Source of the DNA: Hyaloperonospora brassicae
Taxonomy: Eukaryota; Oomycota; Peronosporomycetes; Peronosporales; Peronosporaceae
Direction of reading: 5' to 3'
DNA: 64,000 nucleotides
Assembly (NCBI GenBank): GCA_947650285.1
Contig: CANTFL010001451.1
Coordinates: 62,001 to 126,000 of the forward strand
The notes under the pieces are model-generated. The model saw only the letters and a list, made by a program, of their open reading frames with translations. It had not been told where the DNA came from and searched no databases. A program made the position numbers and the translations under genes. Below are positions 1 through 10,700 of this stretch, one piece after another; the stretch's first letter is position 1, and every line of letters starts with the position of its first letter.

Positions 1-1427
1 CTAGCTGCAAAGGTAAAAGACATGCGTGGCAATCGGAATGTGCCGAAAAAACACGCTGACAATACCGTGTCAAATGGCGACGCCGAAGATGTGACTGCGA
101 TGGAGGATGAACTTGGTGTGGCTGCTGAGGTTGAGGCTGAGGAAGATACTTTTGTGAACAACATCATTCAAAAAGAGATTGCTTGCCGCAACTTGCTTGG
201 AATCTATGGACCATTGATTATCCGTGTACTTGTGGGAACCGAGGACGAATTTAAGAGCGACGAACTCCTGACGGAATGTGCGGTGGTAGCGCTGAGCAAA
301 TTTATGGCGGTATCGGAGGAGTTTTGCGAGAAGCACTTGCAGTTGCTGTTCACGATCCTCCAGGATTCTTCACAACCTTCCGTGCGAGGTGATGTGATCA
401 TCGCGTTAGGGGACCTCTCCTTTCGATTTCCGAACTTGGTGGAGCCTTGGACACCCCACCTTTACAATCGACTCCGTGACGTCAACCTCAATGTCCGCAA
501 AAATACAATAGTGGTACTCTCTCACCTGATTCTGAACGACATGATCAAGGTAAAAGGCCAGATAAGCGAAATTGCCATCTCACTTGTGGACAAAAACGAC
601 GGCATCCGCAACCTTGCCAAGCTGTTCTTCTACGAGCTATCAAAGAAAGGCACGAACCCTATTTACAACATGCTGCCCGACGCCATTGGCCAGCTGTCTA
701 CAAGGTGAGAGAGCATGTCTACCCTCACTCCGTTTTTTTTGCTCTTCTGTAGGCGACTGACAGACTGCCATATTTGTAGCGAGCTTGTATCCAATGCCGA
801 CTTCCAGACGATTGCGCGGTTCCTCATTCAGTTCATTTTGAAAGAAAAGCAGATCGAGAGTATTGTTGAGAAGCTGGCTCAGCGATTTTCAACGGCCTCC
901 AAGGTGCAGCAGCAGCGTGACCTGGCTTTTTGTTTGGCACGCTTGCCGCACACGGAGAAGTCGCTCAAGTATCTGTATCAGAATCGCAAACTGTACAGTG
1001 ATGCGCTCCACGATAGTGTGGTTGCTGACAACTTTACGTCCCTGGTCGCAAAAGCTCGGCGAGGAACCAGTGCGCTTACAGCAACGGCTGAGATGAAAGA
1101 AGCCATGGACAAGCTGGATCAGTTTGTCGCTGGCAAGAAGGAGGGGAAAGAGTTGGTAAGCGTTGTGATTATTGGTATGCTGGAGGAGTCGTGTACCTAG
1201 AACTTACTCTGATGCGTTGCCAGGATGAAACTATGGGCAGTGAACCCGCGGAGCGTGTTTCGTCACCGCAAACTAAGGGTAAGGCGAGGCGCAAGCTCTC
1301 CACTAAAGGTGCGAAGACTTCGAAAGCAGTACCGAAGAAGAGGGGGCGGCCCAAACGGAAGGCAAGCGCTCGTAGTCGAAAGGTCACGTGTACCGCAAGC
1401 GAGGACTCCTTAGACGACGAAGAATGA
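1..1427 (+). CDS. NCAPD2: Condensin complex subunit 1 (NCAPD2/CND1-type), C-terminal part, 5' end outside window
   Basis: This is the non-SMC HEAT-repeat subunit of condensin, which helps SMC2/SMC4 compact mitotic chromosomes in the nucleus. I read join(1..704, 753..1155, 1224..1427), 436 residues plus stop; the frame is open at base 1, so the gene starts upstream. The Cnd1 HEAT region is plain: VRKNTIVVLSHLILNDMIKV, then KGQISEIAISLVDKNDGIRN and FFYELSKKGTNPIYNMLPD, matching the most conserved block of this family. An acidic stretch (EVEAEEDTF) precedes it. The last exon is basic and carries an AT-hook-like core, KKRGRPKRK, then an acidic end (SLDDEE). Both introns have GT-AG ends and keep the frame (phase 2, then phase 0). 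If the second intron were retained, the protein would stop at 1200 and lose the basic tail. It is convergent with the next gene, 154 bp between stops. Family assignment is firm; the exact tail depends on the second splice. Confidence 0.93.
705..752 (+). other. Intron in condensin gene (48 bp)
   Basis: The intron starts GTGAGA and ends in a T-rich tract followed by TTCTGTAG. Splicing joins AG|G (Arg) and restores the frame into RLTDCHICSEL. Without it, the upstream frame stops at 706-708. Seen directly; splicing itself is inferred. Confidence 0.88.
1156..1223 (+). other. Intron in condensin gene (68 bp)
   Basis: Donor GTAAGC and acceptor GTTGCCAG in phase 0 join KEGKEL to DETMGSEPAERV, which leads into the basic AT-hook tail. 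Retention would end the protein at 1198-1200 after ten or so unrelated residues. Confidence 0.8.
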
Positions 1428-1581
1428 GTGAGTAGCTAATCCTGACATCGTGGAACGAGTAAAAGCAGTACGTGTTAATGAACGAAGCCTAACTCCACAG
1501 GATCCTCCGAGCAAGACATCCTGATCCACAATCGGCCGTCGTTCGCACTCATTCCTTATCATGCAGTAGGTAACTGTCAGG

Positions 1582-4468
1582 CTACAGTGGCTGCCGTTCA
1601 GCGCCAGGCAAGCTGGTGCAGGCGGTCAGCACGCGCAGAACTTCATCCGGATCGTCCAGGTAATACTGCGCACGACTGACTTTCATGCCCACTGTGCACG
1701 TGTAGCAGTTGCTGCCCTGGACGACGTCAAACATGTCTTCGTCCGTACGCTCGTCGCCTAGCGCGAGAATGAAATCAAAATCCAGCGCTGTAAAGTAGGG
1801 CGTCTCACTCTCGTACTCCAGAATGCGGCTCACAGCTCGGCCTTTGTTCACGCGCCACGGTCGGATCATCACGTACTTCTTGATTTGACACATCACCACA
1901 CCAACCGGCAAATCACGCAACATCTGATCGAAATGAAGCTGCATATCCTTTGCCTGCTTCAGGCCGAAAGTGAGGTCAGCGTCCCGAAAGTGCCACGTAT
2001 AGCAGCAATCCTTCACGTCCAGCAACGAGCCGGGGGTCCGCTCTGTGAAGTGCTCCAGTATGCTCTCCACCTCGTCGCGCCACCCTAGCTCCACGTCACT
2101 GAACATGCACTGCCACGGAGCACTTTCAAACACTGCGCTCTCGTTTCCGTTCACCATCGTCGTGGGTAACGGTGAATTGGCCAGCAGTTCGTCTTTCGCA
2201 ACAAGCCCGACTGGCGCTGATTCTGCTCCGTGCGGCGATTCCGCGCTACTCGTACCCGTCAGGGCAGCAGTAGCGGAGGTCAACATACCACCGGTTCCAT
2301 CTACATCGAGCGTAGATGGGTGCCTAGAGGCCGGGCGGAACCAATAACCATGCTCTGCCGCCAAGCCCACGCGCGGTAAAGAGCCAAACCATTCCTACAG
2401 TGCACACAAGCATGAGGGAGAGTCACGGCACACGATGTGATAGTGTCACATAGCAAACAGCAAGCAAAGCTAAGAGCAAACAAAGCAAAGAGCAAGCACT
2501 GGCTTACCTGCAGACGGTTCTTGTTTCTTCCGCAGATAATGTACACCGTATTGCGTGGATCCGCAGTCAGATCTTCCAGACACGAAAGCAGAGCCGGCGA
2601 AGGCTCAGCAAGTTCCTCCATGCTCTGGTAATTCACGAGCGTGCCATCATAATCCAGCAAAAACAAACGACGCTGGCTTCGTTCGTAGTACCCGAGCAGT
2701 TGCGCCGTATCCAACTTGTCAAGTCGATTGTATTCTTGCGCGGTGGCAGCAGCCTACATCATACCAAACCCACGTGGGTGAATTGGGTCAGCAACGATAT
2801 GCATCACTACTAGCTTACCTCGTTCAGAGCCGACATGATTCGCTGAGCCCATAGCGTCGATGTGTACGTGAACACATAGCGCGACAACTGGTGGTGTCGG
2901 ATACGTTTCGTGGTCGTACTCATGCGAAGTGCTGTATCCACGCTTGCAGCAACTTGCTCAATATGCATCGGGTTTACCAACAACGCACCCTGGAAAGACG
3001 AGGCACATCTGATTGCATGAGGCATCGAACGAAACTCATGTCAGCACAACACAAACCAGCATGTCCAGTACCGTCAACGACAGGCAACGCACCCCGCGAA
3101 TTCGCTGTAGACGAGCACCCCGCGGCAGCTTTTCTTCTGGGCAGCGATGAATTCCATCGCCTGCAAGTTGATGCCTTCCTTGATGCTGCTCACAATGGCT
3201 ACGTCGGCGCAGTTGTACAATGCCACGAGCTGGTCGTGGTCGATAGACTGCTTTAGATAGCGCACGGGGCAATACTCAGCTGTGCCAAAGCGACCGTTGA
3301 CACGACCAACGAGTTCGCTGATTTGGCGGCTGAGCATTCGGTACTGTAGGGATGCTGTGCGTCCAGCATCGCGCACCACGGCGTAAAGCACCACTTTGCC
3401 ACGGTACTCTGGGTAATGCTGCAACAAGTACTCCATCGCCTCGAGCATTTCTGGGATGCCCTTGCAAAAGTCGAGTTTGTGCACACCGACAATAATCTTC
3501 AGACCATCTTGCTGCTGCTTGAGCATCTCCACCTGAGCTTCCACCTTGGGCGTCAGTGCGTACTTGATTGGATCGATACCCATGGGACAAATGCCGAGCG
3601 AGATGAGGCGTCCGTTGTACTCAACGCGACTGGGCGATGACTCTAGTCCGAGCATGCGCGTGCAGACGTTCAGGAAGTGGCGCACGTAGTCAAAATGGTT
3701 GAAAACAACCAGGTCAGCACCCAGGACGCCGTGCAGGAGCACTTCGCGCACAGGCAGCATCTGAAAGAACTCAGAGGACGGAAAGGGACAATGAAAGTAA
3801 AAGCCGCACGTGACTTCCGGGAAGCGGCGACGCAGTAGTCCAGGAAGCGCCATGAGCTGGTAGTCGCACACGAGCACCAGGTCTCCGTCCTTGTAGATCT
3901 CCGACACAACCTCGAGGAACTTTTGGTTGGCCGAGCAGTAGGCGTCGTACTTGTCGCCAAAGTTCTCGAGCAATCTGCTGTCCGATCGCTGCGGCAACGA
4001 GTGGAATAGCGGCCAGAGCACCACGTTACAGAACTGGTTGTAGTACAAGTCAATTGTCTCGTGGCTCAGGAACACAGGGTGGCACTGCGAGTCCGCCAGC
4101 CGTCGACGCACGCCGTCCTGGCTCGATTCGTCCACGGCCACACCTGGCCACGACACCCAGTGCACGGCGTTGCCTTGTCCCAGGTAGTCGATCGCGCTCT
4201 TGAGCCCCGTGGCAGACGCCTCGTAGTGCCAGCCGTCTCCTTGATCCGTCTTGTGCATGCGCACACAGCGACGCAGCGAGCATACAATGATCTTGTTGCT
4301 GTCGTTGGCCATGGGGATGGGCCCCAAGTTGCGCGCGAGCGAGTTGTAGCGCTGCGAGTTTTGGCGCACGGCTGCGAGGCGCTGGTGCAGGTCATGCAGC
4401 TGGTCCAGCAGCGAGCTCTCGCCCAGTTCAGCCAGACTCGACGGCGCCACGTCGGAGGATTCGATCAT
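1582..4468 (-). CDS. Trehalose-6-phosphate synthase/phosphatase, two-domain fusion
   Basis: I read complement join(1582..2394, 2508..2753, 2819..3008, 3093..4468): 874 residues, all junctions in frame. Residues 55-510 are a GT20 synthase domain (UDP-glucose + glucose-6-phosphate): CDYQL at 201-205, FYFHCPFP at 223-230, LDFCKGI at 332-338, SEFAG at 455-459. Residues 550-860 are a HAD phosphatase domain: DYDGT at 556-560 (nucleophile motif), NKGRAV at 787-792 and GDERTDED at 817-824 (acidic metal motif). The product would make and/or dephosphorylate trehalose-6-phosphate in the cytosol. Several synthase substrate positions are altered (see findings), so synthase activity is doubtful; the phosphatase motifs look intact. 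A Ser/Ala-rich insertion of about 65 residues follows AAEHGYWFR. I chose the Met at 4468 because an in-frame Met 15 codons upstream begins a hydrophobic stretch not expected in this cytosolic family and lies at the candidate initiator. No signal peptide or membrane segment is needed. Confidence 0.92.
2395..2507 (-). other. Intron 3 of trehalose gene (113 bp)
   Basis: Donor GTAAGC follows NKNRLQ and acceptor CTGTAG precedes EWFGSLPRVGLAAEHG. The phase is 0, and the join restores the HAD phosphatase domain between the CGRN region and AAEHG. Confidence 0.85.
2754..2818 (-). other. Intron 2 of trehalose gene (65 bp)
   Basis: Donor GTAAGC follows MSALNE and acceptor GATGTAG precedes AAATAQEYNRLDKLD. 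The phase is 0. An in-frame stop overlaps the acceptor if the intron is retained. Confidence 0.85.
3009..3092 (-). other. Intron 1 of trehalose gene (84 bp)
   Basis: Donor GTGCGT splits the Gly codon of SEFAG, and acceptor GCAATCAG supplies its last base. The join gives SEFAGCASSFQGALLVNP, the expected GT20 sequence at this place. A nearby alternative acceptor (TTTCCAG) would delete five conserved positions and break the phase. Confidence 0.82.
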
Positions 4469-4710
4469 GTTGAGATAGCGAGCGAGGGAGTGAGAGAGAA
4501 GGAAAATGAACAAAAGAGGGCGACTTTTGGCTCAATCGAATCCAACCAGAGCCAGAGGTGACGGACGGACAGTGCCGACGACCTGCTAGGGTGGAAAACT
4601 AACCGACTCGGACGGATGCCCTTTTTTGGATCGAATCGAGATGACGTCGAATTCAAACATGCATGCTCAATTGTCTCCAGATTCACAATCGGTTGTTACT
4701 CCTACTACTC
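4469..4710 (-). promoter_or_regulatory. Short intergenic stretch: trehalose gene promoter and 3' flank of the giant gene
   Basis: This stretch holds both the 3' end region of the upstream giant gene and the promoter of the trehalose gene, as both run on the minus strand. On the minus strand, GTTCATTTTCC at 4511-4501 resembles the core of the oomycete initiator (TCATT followed by pyrimidines) and lies about 33-43 bases before the ATG at 4468, followed by a pyrimidine-rich leader. I see no convincing TATA box. Consensus recalled from general knowledge; no TSS data. Confidence 0.4.
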
Positions 4711-7700
4711 CTACTCCTCCTTGTTCACGATGGCCACCAGCAAGTCGCGGTATTTACCACTCGTGTCGCTGCGGATGCGTGCACTCAGCTCCTTGCCGTA
4801 CTGCTTCTTGTAAGCCGTCTTGATCTGTGGCAGCATTGAACTGTAGCGCACCACTGCCGCACTAAGCCCGTATTCGTCCGTGCCAAACCCCTTCATCGTG
4901 CTCTCGATTAGGTCTGCCACCACCTCAGACGGCTCGGTCGCCATCCGCACAAAGAATAGTAGCGCCACTTGAACGTCCCCTCTAAACTCGCCCTTGATCG
5001 CCTTCACAACACTACTCTTCTGATACTTGTCCGAGTACGCAGCGACAATCGCACGCACGTGCTCCGCGGGGCTCAGCACCAGAGTGTCGATGAACGTCTT
5101 TGAATCCGTACCACGCTTCCCTTCGCCAGCCTTGTACAGCGCGTCAGCATCCGCACTAGCTTTTGCATTCGTGTGCACAGACGCATCGAAGTTGGCCACC
5201 TCGCCGCGCACAGCGGTAAGGATCACCTTCTTCAGATCACCACTCAGTTCACCACTCAACACCGTTACCAGGTCGTCGCCGTACTTCTCCCGGAACGCAA
5301 TCTTCAATAGCGCAATCTCAGCATTCGAGCGGGCCATCACGACCGGGTAGATCCGTTCTTTTTTCGTACCGAGGCCCACCGTCGCCTTACGCAAGATCTC
5401 GGCTTCCACGTGCTCCAAGGGACTCGCAAGCATCTTCAGCAAGACGCCATAGTCGCTCGTGCTCTTCACCCACACCGTCAAGCTCTGCTTGTACAGAATG
5501 CGGTAGCGCCACCAGATCAGGTAGCGATGCTCCACGGTCTTTGACAGCAGCAGAGATGCCAGGGCAGTCTCAGCCGAAGTCGTACTAGAGCACTCGCGGT
5601 GGATCTCTTGCACAGCCGCATCGATCTCGGCAGGGAACGTCATTGACTCAATGCTGCTGCTCTCATGTGCATAGCGCACGTACAGACTGCTCATCGCTGT
5701 CGTGCCCGCAACTGCTAGTTCAGTAGTGCTCTTCTCGCCGCTCACGGTAGACGTCGCCGTCTTTGAGCCGGCAACCGCACTCTCCTTCGAGCTCGTGCTC
5801 ACAGTAGCACTTGACGAGATGCCCGCCTTCTTCTCCACTGACGCGCTCGTGCCGATGGCGTCACCGCTTACAGCATCGTCCACAGTAGCACTGGCTGAAC
5901 CACATACGGGTCCAGATGCAGACGTACTGAACTCCGTCTCTGCTGCGTCGAGCACCGACAGAAGCAGTTGGTAGCACTCGCCACTCACCACACCCTGGAT
6001 GCGAGTACGTAGCTCCTGGTTGTACGAGCGCATGTACGTTGTGCGAATGTGCACAAGGTGGCGGTAGTACCGCACCACACACGCGCTCAGGCCATATACG
6101 TTCTTGCTACCCCCCTTCAGCGTCGTCTCAAACAGCTCTACAAGCAGGCTCACTGGTTCCAGCACCGATCGCACCAGGAACAGCAGCGCACGCTTCGCGT
6201 CGCCGGAGAATTCCGCCTCGATCACACCCACAAGACTTGTCTTGTACTTCGCCTCGTACGCACTACTGATGCCACGCACGTGCTCCGCGGGGCTCAGCAC
6301 CAGAGTGTCGATGAACGTCTTCTTATCCGCGCCATGTTTTCCTTCGCCGGCCTTGTACAGCGCGTCAGCATCTGCACTAGCTTTTGCATTCGTGTGCACA
6401 GACGCATCGAAGTTGGCCACCTCGCCGCGCACAGCGGTAAGGATCACCTTCTTCAGATCACCACTCAGTTCACCACTCAACACCGTTACCAGGTCGTCGC
6501 CGTACTTCTCCCGGAACGCAATCTTCAATAGCGCAATCTCAGCATTCGAGCGGGCCATCACGACCGGGTAGATCCGTTCTTTTTTCGTACCGAGGCCCAC
6601 CGTCGCCTTACGCAAGATCTCGGCTTCCACGTGCTCCAAGGGACTCGCAAGCATCTTCAGCAAGACGCCATAGTCGCTCGTGCTCTTCACCCACACCGTC
6701 AAGCTCTGCTTGTACAGAATGCGGTAGCGCCACCAGATCAGGTAGCGATGCTCCACGGTCTTTGACAGCAGCAGAGATGCCAGGGCAGTCTCAGCCGAAG
6801 TCGTACTAGAGCACTCGCGGTGGATCTCTCGCACAGCCGCATCGATCTCGGCAGGGAACGTCATTGACTCAATGCTGCTGCTCTCATGTGCATAGCGCAC
6901 GTACAGACTGCTCATCGCTGTCGTGCCCGCAACTGCTAGTTCAGTAGTGCTCTTCTCGCCGCTCACGGTAGACGTCGCCGTCTTTGAGCCGGCAACCGCA
7001 CTCTCCTTCGAGCTCGTGCTCACAGTAGCACTTGACGAGATGCCCGCCTTCTTCTCCACTGACGCGCTCGTGCCGATGGCGTCACCGCTTACAGCATCGT
7101 CCACAGTAGCACTGGCTGAACCACATACGGGTCCAGATGCAGACGTACTGAACTCCGTCTCTGCTGCGTCGAGCACCGACAGAAGCAGTTGGTAGCACTC
7201 GCCACTCACCACACCCTGGATGCGAGTACGTAGCTCCTGGTTGTACGAGCGCATGTACGTTGTGCGAATGTGCACAAGGTGGCGGTAGTACCGCACCACA
7301 CACGCGCTCAGGCCATATACGTTCTTGCTACCCCCCTTCAGCGTCGTCTCAAACAGCTCTACAAGCAGGCTCACTGGTTCCAGCACCGATCGCACCAGGA
7401 ACAGCAGCGCACGCTTCGCGTCGCCGGAGAATTCCGCCTCGATCACACCCACAAGACTTGTCTTGTACTTCGCCTCGTACGCACTACTGATGCCACGCAC
7501 GTGCTCCGCGGGGCTCAGCACCAGAGTGTCGATGAACGTCTTCTTATCCGCGCCATGTTTTCCTTCGCCGGCCTTGTACAGCGCGTCAGCATCTGCACTA
7601 GCTTTTGCATTCGTGTGCACAGACGCATCGAAGTTGGCCACCTCGCCGCGCACAGCGGTAAGGATCACCTTCTTCAGATCACCACTCAGTTCACCACTCA

Positions 7701-10700
7701 ACACCGTTACCAGGTCGTCGCCGTACTTCTCCCGGAACGCAATCTTCAATAGCGCAATCTCAGCATTCGAGCGGGCCATCACGACCGGGTAGATCCATTC
7801 TTCTTTCGTACCGAGGCCCACCGTCGCCTTACGCAAGATCTCGGCTTCCACGTGCTCCAAGGGACTCGCAAGCATCTTCAGCAAGACGCCATAGTCGCTC
7901 GTGCTCTTCACCCACACCGTCAAGCTCTGCTTGTACAGAATGCGGTAGCGCCACCAGATCAGGTAGCGATGCTCCACGGTCTTTGACAGCAGCAGAGATG
8001 CCAGGGCAGTCTCAGCCGAAGTCGTACTAGAGCACTCGCGGTGGATCTCTTGCACAGCCGCATCGATCTCGGCAGGGAACGTCATTGACTCAATGCTGCT
8101 GCTCTCATGTGCATAGCGCACGTACAGACTGCTCATCGCTGTCGTGCCCGCAACTGCTAGTTCAGTAGTGCTCTTCTCGCCGCTCACGGTAGACGTCGCC
8201 GTCTTTGAGCCGGCAACCGCACTCTCCTTCGAGCTCGTGCTCACAGTAGCACTTGACGAGATGCCCGCCTTCTTCTCCACTGACGCGCTCGTGCCGATGG
8301 CGTCACCGCTTACAGCATCGTCCACAGTAGCACTGGCTGAACCACATACGGGTCCAGATGCAGACGTACTGAACTCCGTCTCTGCTGCGTCGAGCACCGA
8401 CAGAAGCAGTTGGTAGCACTCGCCACTCACCACACCCTGGATGCGAGTACGTAGCTCCTGGTTGTACGAGCGCATGTACGTTGTGCGAATGTGCACAAGG
8501 TGGCGGTAGTACCGCACCACACACGCGCTCAGGCCATATACGTTCTTGCTACCCCCCTTCAGCGTCGTCTCAAACAGCTCTACAAGCAGGCTCACTGGTT
8601 CCAGCACCGATCGCACCAGGAACAGCAGCGCACGCTTCGCGTCGCCGGAGAATTCCGCCTCGATCACACCCACAAGACTTGTCTTGTACTTCGCCTCGTA
8701 CGCACTACTGATGCCACGCACGTGCTCCGCGGGGCTCAGCACCAGAGTGTCGATGAACGTCTTCTTATCCGCGCCATGTTTTCCTTCGCCGGCCTTGTAC
8801 AGCGCGTCAGCATCTGCACGAGCTTTTGCATTCGTGTGCACAGACGCATCGAAGTTGGCCACCTCGCCGCGCACAGCGGTAAGGATCACCTTCTTCAGAT
8901 CACCACTCAGTTCACCACTCAACACCGTTACCAGGTCGTCGCCGTACTTCTCCCGGAACGCAATCTTCAATAGCGCAATCTCAGCATTCGAGCGGGCCAT
9001 CACGACCGGGTAGATCCATTCTTCTTTCGTACCGAGGCCCACCGTCGCCTTACGCAAGATCTCGGCTTCCACGTGCTCCAAGGGACTCGCAAGCATCTTC
9101 AGCAAGACGCCATAGTCGCTCGTGCTCTTCACCCACACCGTCAAGCTCTGCTTGTACAGAATGCGGTAGCGCCACCAGATCAGGTAGCGATGCTCCACGG
9201 TCTTTGACAGCAGCAGAGATGCCAGGGCAGTCTCAGCCGAAGTCGTACTAGAGCACTCGCGGTGGATCTCTTGCACAGCCGCATCGATCTCGGCAGGGAA
9301 CGTCATTGACTCAATGCTGCTGCTCTCATGTGCATAGCGCACGTACAGACTGCTCATCGCTGTCGTGCCCGCAACTGCTAGTTCAGTAGTGCTCTTCTCG
9401 CCGCTCACGGTAGACGTCGCCGTCTTTGAGCCGGCAACCGCACTCTCCTTCGAGCTCGTGCTCACAGTAGCACTTGACGAGATGCCCGCCTTCTTCTCCA
9501 CTGACGCGCTCGTGCCGATGGCGTCACCGCTTACAGCATCGTCCACAGTAGCACTGGCTGAACCACATACGGGTCCAGATGCAGACGTACTGAACTCCGT
9601 CTCTGCTGCGTCGAGCACCGACAGAAGCAGTTGGTAGCACTCGCCACTCACCACACCCTGGATGCGAGTACGTAGCTCCTGGTTGTACGAGCGCATGTAC
9701 GTTGTGCGAATGTGCACAAGGTGGCGGTAGTACCGCACCACACACGCGCTCAGGCCATATACGTTCTTGCTACCCCCCTTCAGCGTCGTCTCAAACAGCT
9801 CTACAAGCAGGCTCACTGGTTCCAGCACCGATCGCACCAGGAACAGCAGCGCACGCTTCGCGTCGCCGGAGAATTCCGCCTCGATCACACCCACAAGACT
9901 TGTCTTGTACTTCGCCTCGTACGCACTACTGATGCCACGCACGTGCTCCGCGGGGCTCAGCACCAGAGTGTCGATGAACGTCTTCTTATCCGCGCCATGT
10001 TTTCCTTCGCCGGCCTTGTACAGCGCGTCAGCATCTGCACTAGCTTTTGCATTCGTGTGCACAGACGCATCGAAGTTGGCCACCTCGCCGCGCACAGCGG
10101 TAAGGATCACCTTCTTCAGATCACCACTCAGTTCACCACTCAACACCGTTACCAGGTCGTCGCCGTACTTCTCCCGGAACGCAATCTTCAATAGCGCAAT
10201 CTCAGCATTCGAGCGGGCCATCACGACCGGGTAGATCCATTCTTCTTTCGTACCGAGGCCCACCGTCGCCTTACGCAAGATCTCGGCTTCCACGTGCTCC
10301 AAGGGACTCGCAAGCATCTTCAGCAAGACGCCATAGTCGCTCGTGCTCTTCACCCACACCGTCAAGCTCTGCTTGTACAGAATGCGGTAGCGCCACCAGA
10401 TCAGGTAGCGATGCTCCACGGTCTTTGACAGCAGCAGAGATGCCAGGGCAGTCTCAGCCGAAGTCGTACTAGAGCACTCGCGGTGGATCTCTTGCACAGC
10501 CGCATCGATCTCGGCAGGGAACGTCATTGACTCAATGCTGCTGCTCTCATGTGCATAGCGCACGTACAGACTGCTCATCGCTGTCGTGCCCGCAACTGCT
10601 AGTTCAGTAGTGCTCTTCTCGCCGCTCACGGTAGACGTCGCCGTCTTTGAGCCGGCAACCGCACTCTCCTTCGAGCTCGTGCTCACAGTAGCACTTGACG

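Noticed and set aside
1543..1558. Initiator-like GCACTCATTCCTTATC
   Set aside because: It resembles the oomycete initiator but lies between two convergent 3' ends with no gene downstream to start.
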